A stretch of DNA of 6,343 bases from Pseudomonadota bacterium (GCA_023422695.1 JAFAGN010000035.1:1-6343); one strand, 5' to 3'. Positions 1 through 5,174 are shown, counted from the stretch's first letter. Numbers and translations: made by a program. Notes: a model not told the origin generated them from the letters alone.

Positions 1-6
1 GAAGCG

Positions 7-25
7 CCCTTCGACAGGCTCAGGG
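7..25. repeat. Dispersed short palindromic repeat (partial copy)
   Basis: The segment reads CCCTTCGACAGGCTCAGGG, an imperfect palindrome with CCCT/AGGG ends. From memory this is the core of an interspersed intergenic repeat common in sphingomonads and some other proteobacteria. Only one copy is visible and it lies at the window edge, so its full extent and any partner copy cannot be seen. Confidence 0.55.
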
Positions 26-71
26 CTACGGTGATTTCCTATCCCTCGTGCGCCACGCTGCGCCGTAAGCC

Positions 72-100
72 TTGAGCATTCCCCTTTCCCCTCCTAAGGT
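72..100 (+). promoter_or_regulatory. Candidate sigma70 promoter for the DUF4893 gene
   Basis: TTGAGC at 72-77 and TAAGGT at 95-100 are separated by exactly 17 nt. The -35 matches TTGACA at four positions, and the -10 keeps the three most conserved bases of TATAAT. The gene start lies 33 nt downstream, leaving room for a short leader. This is a motif-level guess only. Confidence 0.35.
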
Positions 101-132
101 TAACGGCAACCGGATCAGGGGAGAGACGGAGA

Positions 133-786
133 ATGAGGGGTCGCACCAAGGTAATTTTCGCCCTTATGCTGGGGCTGAGCGCTGGCGCGTGCCAGTCGGT
201 GCCGGTGGTGCCGCCACTGCCGCCGTCGGCCGCCGACGAGCCGCCCGCGTCGGGCAGCTGGCGCGCCACCGCGACCGACGCCGATAAAGAGCGGATTCGC
301 GGCTGGTACAGCAGCTGGGAAGCGGCGCTCGCCGACGCGCGCGCCAAGGGGCATGGCGCCGAAATCGACCGCGAAGGCGTGCTGCTGCAACCGATGGCGG
401 CGCTGCCCAACGCGCATTTGCCCGCGGGCGATTATCGTTGCCGCACGATCAAGGTCGGCGGCAAGGGGCGCGGCGGGCTCAGCTATATCGCCTATGGCTG
501 GTTCCGCTGCCGCGTCGCGCCCGAACAGGGACTGTCCAGCCTGACCAAGCTCACCGGGTCTCAGCGCCCCGTCGGGCTGATCTTTCCCGACCATCTGAAA
601 CGCCAGATTTTCCTCGGCACGCTCGAGCTCGGCGACGAGAAAATGGCGGTCAATTACGGCAGCGACCGGATGCGCGACATGGCGGGGCTGGTCGAACGGA
701 TCGGCGACAATCGCTGGCGGCTGGTGCTGCCTGCACCGGCGTATGAATCGTTGGTCGACGTGATCGAACTGGTCCCGGCGGGCTGA
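133..786 (+). CDS. DUF4893 domain-containing lipoprotein
   Basis: This is a 217-aa exported protein of unknown function. Residues 1-20 form a lipoprotein-type signal: positive residues (RGRTK), a hydrophobic stretch, then LSAGAC with the candidate lipidated Cys at position 20. A Pro/Ala-rich linker follows, then a globular domain from about residue 42 to the end. That domain has the look of DUF4893, a family I associate with sphingomonads, including the segments GDYRCRTIKVGG and LSYIAYGWFRCRV and a hydrophobic C-terminal motif ending in VIELVP. Two cysteines (in YRCRT and WFRCRV) could pair in the periplasm. The ATG at 133 has AGGGGAG at 117-123, a 9-nt spacing, and begins exactly at the signal peptide. 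The family assignment is from memory of the sequence pattern; the molecular role is unknown. The next gene is 147 nt downstream behind a large inverted repeat, so cotranscription is uncertain. Confidence 0.85.
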   Translation: MRGRTKVIFALMLGLSAGACQSVPVVPPLPPSAADEPPASGSWRATATDADKERIRGWYSSWEAALADARAKGHGAEIDREGVLLQPMAALPNAHLPAGDYRCRTIKVGGKGRGGLSYIAYGWFRCRVAPEQGLSSLTKLTGSQRPVGLIFPDHLKRQIFLGTLELGDEKMAVNYGSDRMRDMAGLVERIGDNRWRLVLPAPAYESLVDVIELVPAG

Positions 787-813
787 CGTTCGATTGAAAG
801 AATGCTTACGTCC

Positions 814-891
814 CGTTCGTGTCGAGCGAAGTCGAGACACGCTTGGGGCGCGCTACACTGCGAGGTGTCTCGACTTCGCTCGACACGAACG
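814..891. repeat. Perfect 27-bp inverted repeat (REP/BIME-like pair)
   Basis: The arm at 814-840 (starting CGTTCGTGTCGAGCG) is the exact reverse complement of 865-891 (ending CGCTCGACACGAACG), with a 24-nt loop at 841-864. Each arm is itself an imperfect palindrome (GTGTC...GACAC), the usual build of paired REP elements. I recall this TCGAC-rich repeat as recurrent in sphingomonad genomes. It fills the gap between the DUF4893 and amidohydrolase genes. In RNA it would form a very stable 27-bp hairpin, but no U-run follows either arm, so a simple intrinsic terminator is not clear. Confidence 0.9.
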
Positions 892-921
892 GATTAGGTT
901 CGGCTCATGAGAGCTTGGTAC

Positions 922-927
922 AGGGGA
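922..927 (+). promoter_or_regulatory. Ribosome binding site that selects the amidohydrolase start
   Basis: AGGGGA at 922-927 sits 6 nt before the ATG at 934. The in-frame ATG at 928 would be directly adjacent to it, and the longest in-frame ATG at 907 lies upstream of it. This supports 934 as the start, where a clean signal peptide also begins. Confidence 0.7.
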
Positions 928-933
928 ATGACG

Positions 934-2259
934 ATGCGGAATTTGTGGACGGGCGCCGCGGCGCTGGCACTGATCGTTTCGGGAGCAGCCCCCGCGGCGG
1001 CGCAGCAACTCGGCGGCGAGGTGCAGAAACAGATGCCGTCGTTGATGAAAATCTACGACGATCTGCACGCCAACCCCGAACTCAGCTTCATGGAGGTGCG
1101 CTCGGCGGGCATCCTCGCGGCCGAAGCGCGCAAGCTGGGGTTCGAGGTCACCGAAAAGGTCGGCGGCACCGGCATCGTCGCGGTGATGAAGAACGGTCCC
1201 GGGCCGGTGGTCATGGTCCGCGCCGACATGGACGGCCTGCCGGTGACCGAACAGACCGGGCTGCCCGGCGCGTCGAAAGTGCGCGTGACGACCAAGGAAG
1301 GCGTCGAAACCGGCGTGATGCATGCCTGCGGCCACGACACGCATATGACCGCATGGGTCGGCGTCGCGCGGCTGATGGCGGCGAACAAGGCGAACTGGTC
1401 GGGGACGCTGGTGATGATCGGCCAGCCCGCCGAAGAACGCGGCGCGGGCGCGCGCATGATGCTGGAGGACGGGCTCTATACCCGCTTTCCCAAGCCCCAA
1501 TATGCGCTAGCGTTCCACGACGCGGCGCAGTTTCCCGCCGGGATGATCGGCTATACCCCGGGCTATGCGCTCGCCAACGTCGACAGCGTCGACATTTTGG
1601 TGAAGGGCGTTGGCGGTCACGGCGCCTATCCGCAGACGACGAAGGATCCGATCGTGCTGGCCAGCCGCATCGTCGGCACGTTGCAGACTTTGGTGTCGCG
1701 CGAGATCAGCCCGCTCGACAGCGCGGTAGTGACCGTCGGCAGCTTTCACGCCGGGGCGAAGCACAACATCATCTCGGACGAAGCGCGGCTGCAACTGACC
1801 GTGCGCAGCTACACCGACGCGGTGCGCGAGCATCTGCTCGACGGCATCGCGCGGGTCGCGAAGGGCGAGGCGATCGCGGCAGGGATTCCCGAGGACAAGA
1901 TGCCGGTGGTCAGCGTGCAAAAGGACGAGTTCACCCCCTCGACTTTCAATACCCCCGATTTCACCGAGGAGATGGCGGCGTATCTGAAAACCAGTTTTGG
2001 CGAGAAGCGCGTGATGCAGATCCCGCCGGTGATGGGCGGCGAAGATTTCGGGCGCTTTTCGCGCGAGGACAAGGACATCAAAAGCCTGATCATCTGGGTC
2101 GGCGGGGTGCCGCAGGCTGAATATGATGCGGCGAAAAAGGAAGGCCGGACGTTACCCAGCCTGCACTCGCCGTTCTGGGCGCCCGATGCCCCGGCGGTAA
2201 TTTCGACGGCAACAGAGGCGCTGACGGCGATGACGATGAAGTTGATGGGAAAAAAGTGA
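934..2259 (+). CDS. Exported M20D-family metallo-amidohydrolase
   Basis: The 441-aa protein belongs to the M20D (HipO / IAA-amino-acid hydrolase-like) group, which hydrolyses amide bonds of N-acyl amino acids or small peptides with a two-metal centre. Residues 1-23 form a Sec signal peptide ending APAAA|QQ, so it should act in the periplasm, whereas many M20D enzymes are cytoplasmic. Visible active-site motifs are RADMDG (96-101), HACGHDTH (130-137), PAEE with Glu167/Glu168, His195 in the FHD motif, GGHGAYP with His229 at the start of the lid/dimerisation domain, GGEDF (Glu370), and His411 in LHSP. By family knowledge the metal ligands should be Cys132, His134, Glu168, His195 and His411, all intact. 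Length is normal for the family plus the signal. The start at 934 is chosen over 907 because of the RBS at 922 and the signal peptide. The substrate cannot be read from sequence. Its stop codon overlaps the next gene. Confidence 0.92.
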   Translation: MRNLWTGAAALALIVSGAAPAAAQQLGGEVQKQMPSLMKIYDDLHANPELSFMEVRSAGILAAEARKLGFEVTEKVGGTGIVAVMKNGPGPVVMVRADMDGLPVTEQTGLPGASKVRVTTKEGVETGVMHACGHDTHMTAWVGVARLMAANKANWSGTLVMIGQPAEERGAGARMMLEDGLYTRFPKPQYALAFHDAAQFPAGMIGYTPGYALANVDSVDILVKGVGGHGAYPQTTKDPIVLASRIVGTLQTLVSREISPLDSAVVTVGSFHAGAKHNIISDEARLQLTVRSYTDAVREHLLDGIARVAKGEAIAAGIPEDKMPVVSVQKDEFTPSTFNTPDFTEEMAAYLKTSFGEKRVMQIPPVMGGEDFGRFSREDKDIKSLIIWVGGVPQAEYDAAKKEGRTLPSLHSPFWAPDAPAVISTATEALTAMTMKLMGKK

Positions 2260-3917
2260 CGGCCATGACCAACCGGCTATATTACGGCGACAATCTGGAT
2301 GTGCTGCGTGAGCATATCGGTGACGAGAGCATCGACCTGATCTATCTCGATCCGCCGTTTAATTCGAACGCCAGCTACAATATCCTGTTCAAATCGCCGG
2401 CAGGGGCGGGGGCGGATGCTAGCATCGAGGCGTTCGACGATACCTGGGCATGGGGACCGACCGCGTCGTCCGCGCTGATGGACATCACGGCGAGTGGTAA
2501 TCACAAGCTGCATGTGCTGATGCAGGCGATGAAAACGGCGATCGGCGAGAATGCCATGATGGCCTATCTGGCGATGATGGCAGTGCGACTGGTTGAATTG
2601 CATCGCGTCCTGAAGCCGACGGGCAGCCTCTATTTACACTGCGATCCGACCGCGAGCCATTATCTCAAGCTGGTGCTGGATGCGGTGTTCGGGATTGATA
2701 ACTTCATCAACGAAATTAGTTGGAAACGCACGACTGCCAAGGCGGACTACCAACAAGGTGCAAAACACTTCCCGAGGGTTCGAGACGTGATCTTCCGGTA
2801 TGCAAAAGAAGCATCGAAGTCTGAACCTTTTCATCAGCAATTTCAACCGTATAGTGCCGATTACATTTCGTCAAAGTACTCGCTTACAGATGAGAATGGT
2901 CGGCACTATATGCTCGACAACCTCACCGGACCCGGTGGCGCCTCGAAGGGGAACGCTTTTTACGAAGTATTCGGCGTCGAAAAGCACTGGCGCTACTTAA
3001 AAGCCAACATGGAGAGACTAATCGCCGAGGGTCGCATCGTGCAGCCACGTCCCGGAGCGGTGCCGCGTTACAAGAGATTTTTGGATGAAATGCCGGGCGT
3101 CCCGCTTGGCGACGATTGGGATGATATACGACCGATAAACTCCCAAGCCCAAGAACGCCTCGGTTACCCCACCCAAAAGCCCCGCGCACTGCTCGAACGG
3201 ATCATCGCCGCTTCGTCGAACCCGGGCGACGTCGTGCTCGATCCTTTTTGCGGTTGCGGCACCGCCGTGGATGCGGCGCAGAAACTGGGGCGCCAGTGGA
3301 TCGGCATCGATGTCACCCATCTGGCCATCGGCCTGATCGAAAAGCGGATGCGAGAAGGCTATGGCGCCGATCTGGATTTCGAGACCATCGGCAGTCCGAG
3401 AGATTTGGCGTCGGCGCAGCGCCTCGCGCTCGACGATCCGCACCAGTTCCAGCACTGGATCACCCTGAAACTCGGCGGCTACCCATGGATGGGCGGCAAA
3501 AAGGGCGGGGACAAGGGCGTCGATGGCTATTTCTATTATGTCGGCGACGACGGCAGCACCAGAACTGGCGTTATTTCGGTGAAGGCGGGCAACAACGTCA
3601 ATCCGGCGATGGTCCGCGATCTGGGACGCGTGATGGAACGCGACGGCCATGATCTGGGCGTCTTTGTCTGCGCCGCAATGCCGACCAAGGGCATGGTCGA
3701 TGAAGCCAATTCGCACGGCCTGTTCGAGACGCATTTTGGCGGCAGCACCGGCGCGGTCGGCAACCGCTATCCCAAACTGCAAACCTTCACCCTAGCCGAA
3801 CTGTTTCAGGACAAACGTCCGAAACTGCCCCCGCTGGTCAGCGCCAATCGCAAGGCGGCGCGGGTTGAGACGCGCGCGAGCCATCAATCGGATTCGCAGA
3901 AAACATTGGATTTGTGA
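2256..3917 (+). CDS. Beta-class DNA methyltransferase fused to Mrr-like nuclease domain
   Basis: This 553-aa protein resembles type III Mod-like methyltransferases that modify adenine N6 or cytosine N4. The catalytic motif DPPF (32-35, in LIYLDPPFNSN) precedes the SAM-binding motif DPFCGCGT (329-336), the order of beta-class enzymes. YLHCDPTASHYLK and TQKP (306-309) are typical of the group. The TRD is probably about 150-300. The C-terminal part (about 400-525) resembles an Mrr-type PD-(D/E)XK fold: DKGVDG (Asp423), then SVK (441-443), followed by MVRDLGRVMERDGHDLGVF. I infer a restriction-competent fusion; no separate restriction or specificity gene is present here, and no helicase motifs are seen. 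The GTG start at 2256 overlaps the upstream stop as GTGA, with GGGA at 2247-2250. An in-frame ATG at 2265 is the alternative but has a poorer RBS. The TRD section is lower in GC (about 52% by hand count over 2701-3120) than the C-terminal section (about two thirds). Recognition site is unknown. Confidence 0.9.
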   Translation: MTAMTNRLYYGDNLDVLREHIGDESIDLIYLDPPFNSNASYNILFKSPAGAGADASIEAFDDTWAWGPTASSALMDITASGNHKLHVLMQAMKTAIGENAMMAYLAMMAVRLVELHRVLKPTGSLYLHCDPTASHYLKLVLDAVFGIDNFINEISWKRTTAKADYQQGAKHFPRVRDVIFRYAKEASKSEPFHQQFQPYSADYISSKYSLTDENGRHYMLDNLTGPGGASKGNAFYEVFGVEKHWRYLKANMERLIAEGRIVQPRPGAVPRYKRFLDEMPGVPLGDDWDDIRPINSQAQERLGYPTQKPRALLERIIAASSNPGDVVLDPFCGCGTAVDAAQKLGRQWIGIDVTHLAIGLIEKRMREGYGADLDFETIGSPRDLASAQRLALDDPHQFQHWITLKLGGYPWMGGKKGGDKGVDGYFYYVGDDGSTRTGVISVKAGNNVNPAMVRDLGRVMERDGHDLGVFVCAAMPTKGMVDEANSHGLFETHFGGSTGAVGNRYPKLQTFTLAELFQDKRPKLPPLVSANRKAARVETRASHQSDSQKTLDL

Positions 3918-3956
3918 TGGGGTAGCGGACTTCGCGTTCGGTTCTCGTCGTCATTA

Positions 3957-3986
3957 GCGGGGCCCCGAGTCGAGCCCGGGGTGACG
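3957..3986 (-). repeat. 30-nt palindromic repeat, copy A
   Basis: Read on the minus strand it begins CGTCACCCCGGGCTCGAC and continues to GCCCCGC. It matches the reverse complement of copy B at 25 of 30 positions by hand alignment. The core is itself an imperfect palindrome. It lies just after the methyltransferase stop and could fold as a terminator-like hairpin with copy B, though no T-run is evident. Confidence 0.8.
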
Positions 3987-4030
3987 ATGAAGACGGGCGT
4001 GACGAAAGATAGGGCCACCATCTCTTTCTT

Positions 4031-4060
4031 CGTCATCCCGGGCTTGACCCGGGATCCCGC
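4031..4060 (+). repeat. 30-nt palindromic repeat, copy B (left boundary of GIY-YIG unit)
   Basis: It begins CGTCATCCCGGGCTTGACCC and ends GGGATCCCGC. The core CCCGGG-CTTGA-CCCGGG is a near-perfect palindrome. The stop codon of the minus-strand GIY-YIG gene lies only 4 nt beyond its edge. It is inverted relative to copies A and C. I recall repeats of this type as abundant in sphingomonad intergenic regions. Confidence 0.85.
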
Positions 4061-4064
4061 TTTT

Positions 4065-4364
4065 TCAAACGAGCCGGTCAAACAAATCCTGCCAGTTCGG
4101 ATTGCTGCGCTCGATCAGCTCGAATTTCCATTCGCGATGCCAGCGTTTCAGGCGCTTTTCGTGCGCGATACAGCTGGCAATATCGTCGCCGCGCTCGGCC
4201 CATACGAGGCGGATCAGGCCGTATCTGGCGCAGAAATCGGAGCCTTCGCCTGTCCGGTGCTGGAGGATGCGTGCGAGGAGGTCTGCGGTGACGCCAATGT
4301 ACATTGTGCCGCGATAGCGGTCGGCCATGATGTAAACCCAACCGCCTTTTCGTTTGCGATCCAT
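4065..4364 (-). CDS. Small GIY-YIG nuclease family protein
   Basis: The 99-aa protein consists of a single GIY-YIG domain (UvrC N-terminal/URI type, related to the UPF0213 group). Visible elements are VYIM (10-13, equivalent of GIY), YIG (22-24), DLLARILQHR with the conserved Arg32, CIAHEKRLKRW with the likely metal-binding Glu69, and SNPNW with Asn88. All expected catalytic residues are present, so it should be an active single-strand or structure-cleaving endonuclease, but no separate DNA-binding domain is attached. The start at 4364 is the only one that keeps the first beta strand; no good Shine-Dalgarno is seen. The gene is convergent with the methyltransferase and tightly bracketed by inverted copies B and C of a palindromic repeat, suggesting a repeat-associated element rather than a housekeeping gene. 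Cellular role is unknown for this family. Confidence 0.88.
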   Translation of the reverse strand: MDRKRKGGWVYIMADRYRGTMYIGVTADLLARILQHRTGEGSDFCARYGLIRLVWAERGDDIASCIAHEKRLKRWHREWKFELIERSNPNWQDLFDRLV

Positions 4365-4382
4365 GGTTGGTGGATGCTCAAA

Positions 4383-4412
4383 GCGCGACCCCGGGTCAAG
4401 CCCGGGGTGACG
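4383..4412 (-). repeat. 30-nt palindromic repeat, copy C (right boundary of GIY-YIG unit)
   Basis: The plus strand contains CCCCGGGTCAAGCCCGGGG. It matches the reverse complement of copy B at 27 of 30 positions by hand alignment. It lies 18 nt upstream of the GIY-YIG start codon. On the minus strand the repeat carries TTGACC, which could serve as a -35 box for the nuclease gene, but I see no convincing -10 at the right spacing. Confidence 0.85.
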
Positions 4413-4534
4413 GTGGTATTTGTCGCGTCGTTAAGGTCGTCGGAACTCGCGCTGTGCGGGCGCAAGCCAGCCGGTCCTATATTATAAACCCGGCCCGCGC
4501 AGGCCTTTCCTACATCGCCCCTCTGTGGTTCACT
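4413..4534. other. Non-coding stretch with AT-rich patch
   Basis: I see no credible gene here. The only notable point is an AT-rich run (TATATTATAAA, 4478-4488) flanked by GCCGG and CCGGC. It resembles a -10 element, but no -35 lies at a suitable distance on either strand. Confidence 0.4.
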
Positions 4535-4626
4535 CTGTCCGATGATGAGCCTGATAACTATCTCGACATCCTGTCGTTGCGCGTCGATCAACGCGCTACC
4601 CGCAGCGCATCGACGTCGTCGGACAG
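4535..4626 (+). ncRNA. Candidate structured RNA, three-way-junction fold
   Basis: A 13-bp closing helix pairs 4535-4547 (CTGTCCGATGATG) with 4614-4626 (CGTCGTCGGACAG), including two G-U pairs that exist only in plus-strand RNA (they become A-C mismatches on the minus strand). Inside are a perfect CGACA/TGTCG hairpin (4564-4576) and a second arm, TCGAT/ATCGA (4584-4588 with 4609-4613), enclosing GCGCT/AGCGC (4593-4597 with 4604-4608). I cannot match it to a known RNA family and see no clear promoter or poly-T terminator. Calling it an RNA gene is inference from folding alone. Confidence 0.3.
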
Positions 4627-4656
4627 GCAGTAACGCCAAACCGGGCGTCTCATTGG

Positions 4657-4676
4657 GCTGAATTTTGCTGAACTTT
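4657..4676. repeat. Tandem decamer repeat
   Basis: GCTGAATTTT (4657-4666) is followed directly by GCTGAACTTT (4667-4676), identical at nine of ten positions. It lies about 110 nt upstream of the candidate ydcH promoter and could be a tandem regulator site or chance. The remaining sequence to 4783 shows no gene or other element that I can support. Confidence 0.4.
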
Positions 4677-4783
4677 GGACTGTGCCAACTCGCTGCTCCC
4701 GCCGCGATCGCGCTCGAACGGCCGTCTTGTGAGCCCTTGGCGCCGGACCGCACAGATTTTGCGCCAATATGACACCGCCAGTC

Positions 4784-4812
4784 TTGAAACCGTCACATAC
4801 GCCACCTAAATT
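4784..4812 (+). promoter_or_regulatory. Candidate sigma70 promoter for the ydcH-terC unit
   Basis: TTGAAA (4784-4789) and TAAATT (4807-4812) are spaced by exactly 17 nt. Matches to consensus are about 4-5 of 6 and 4 of 6. A transcript would begin near 4819, just before the folded leader, giving a 5' UTR of about 155 nt ahead of the ATG at 4976. The agreement between promoter position and the start of the structured region strengthens the call. Confidence 0.5.
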
Positions 4813-4843
4813 GCACATATGCGGGCCGGGCCCCTCTGGCGTC

Positions 4844-4969
4844 GGCGGGATGTTTCCCGCCACGTGATGTCGGACCGCATCGGGTGACACCGATGCTCTG
4901 GGCCTACCTCCCCCCTTAAACCCGGGTCCGGCATCGGCGTCACCTGCTTGATTTTCAATCAGGAGGCCC
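4844..4969 (+). promoter_or_regulatory. Structured 5' leader with alternative helices and anti-SD
   Basis: Helices seen: GGCGGGA/TCCCGCC (4844-4850 with 4855-4861); GATGTCGGACC (4866-4876) with GGTCCGGCATC (4925-4935), 11 bp with one G-U; and inside it GCATCGG/CCGATGC (4877-4883 with 4890-4896). A competing helix pairs 4883-4896 with 4931-4944 over 14 positions with one mismatch, because GCATCGG occurs twice. The segment GGGCCT-A-CCT (4900-4909) is complementary to the AGGAGGCCC of the ribosome binding site (4961-4969) with one bulged A. Mutually exclusive helices plus an anti-SD are the hallmark of a riboswitch, thermosensor or attenuator. The yybP-ykoY manganese motif (GGGGAGUAG) expected before some terC genes is not seen. 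Ligand or signal is unknown. Confidence 0.5.
4947..4966 (+). promoter_or_regulatory. Ribosome binding site of ydcH, partly in a hairpin
   Basis: AGGAGG (4961-4966), spaced 9 nt from ATG 4976, is a near-ideal Shine-Dalgarno. CTTGATT (4947-4953) can pair with AATCAGG (4957-4963) across a 3-nt loop: 7 bp with one U-G, locking up the first half of the site. This is a second way to mask the site besides the upstream anti-SD. Confidence 0.65.
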
Positions 4970-4975
4970 ATTTAC

Positions 4976-5158
4976 ATGACGCTTAATCCCAATCTCTATC
5001 GGCTCACCCTGCTGCACCGCCAGCTGGACGAGGCGGCGCGGCGCGAGGCGCGGCGGCGCGGGGCCGATCCGTTCCGGCTGTTGCGGCTGAAAACGCTGAA
5101 GCTGGCGGTCAAGCGGCGCCTGGCGGCGCTGTCGCTCCGTCCGGCGCTCGCGCGCTAA
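4976..5158 (+). CDS. YdcH family (DUF465) small protein
   Basis: This 60-aa protein resembles the DUF465/YdcH family of short cytoplasmic proteins of unknown role. It starts with LNPNLYRLTLLHRQLDEAARREA, a pattern typical of the family (leucine-rich helix, HRxLDE), followed by a turn with DPFRLLRLKTLKLAVKRRLAAL, where the RLKxLKLxxKxRL motif forms the second helix. The whole protein can be read as an alpha-helical hairpin or short coiled coil, and it is strongly basic (many Arg/Lys). It lacks signal and membrane segments. The start is fixed by AGGAGG at 4961-4966. It is the first gene behind the structured leader and is 72 nt ahead of terC, so the two are probably cotranscribed. Family assignment is from motif recognition; no function should be assumed. 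Confidence 0.85.
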   Translation: MTLNPNLYRLTLLHRQLDEAARREARRRGADPFRLLRLKTLKLAVKRRLAALSLRPALAR

Positions 5159-5174
5159 TCCATCCTAACCAAGA

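Noticed and set aside
115..840. 241-aa open frame antisense to the DUF4893 gene
   Set aside because: Compositional shadow that also runs through the inverted repeat.
907..933. Earlier start of the amidohydrolase at 907
   Set aside because: It would add nine residues before a clean signal peptide and places the strong AGGGGA site inside the coding region.
819..2120. 433-aa open frame on the plus strand overlapping the amidohydrolase
   Set aside because: Arg/Gly-rich low-complexity translation in an alternate frame of a gene with clear M20D motifs; typical high-GC shadow.
3018..3782. 254-aa open frame antisense to the methyltransferase-nuclease
   Set aside because: No recognisable domain; complementary to a confidently assigned coding sequence.
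4020..4424. Target-site duplication around the GIY-YIG unit
   Set aside because: The bases just left of copy B (ending TTTCTT) and right of copy C (starting GTGGTA) do not match.
4478..4488. TATA-like -10 element
   Set aside because: No acceptable -35 hexamer at 16-18 nt on either strand; kept only as an AT-rich patch.
4367..4633. 88-aa open frame in the intergenic region
   Set aside because: Runs through repeat copy C and the foldable segment, no motif, no RBS; the sequence does not look protein-like.
4588..4971. 127-aa open frame on the minus strand across the ydcH leader
   Set aside because: Pro/Arg/Gly-rich with no domain; it overlaps the promoter and structured leader, which explain the sequence better.
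4815..4975. yybP-ykoY manganese riboswitch, expected before some terC genes
   Set aside because: The conserved GGGGAGUAG-type loop sequence and its partner are not present on the plus strand; a fold is present but a different one.
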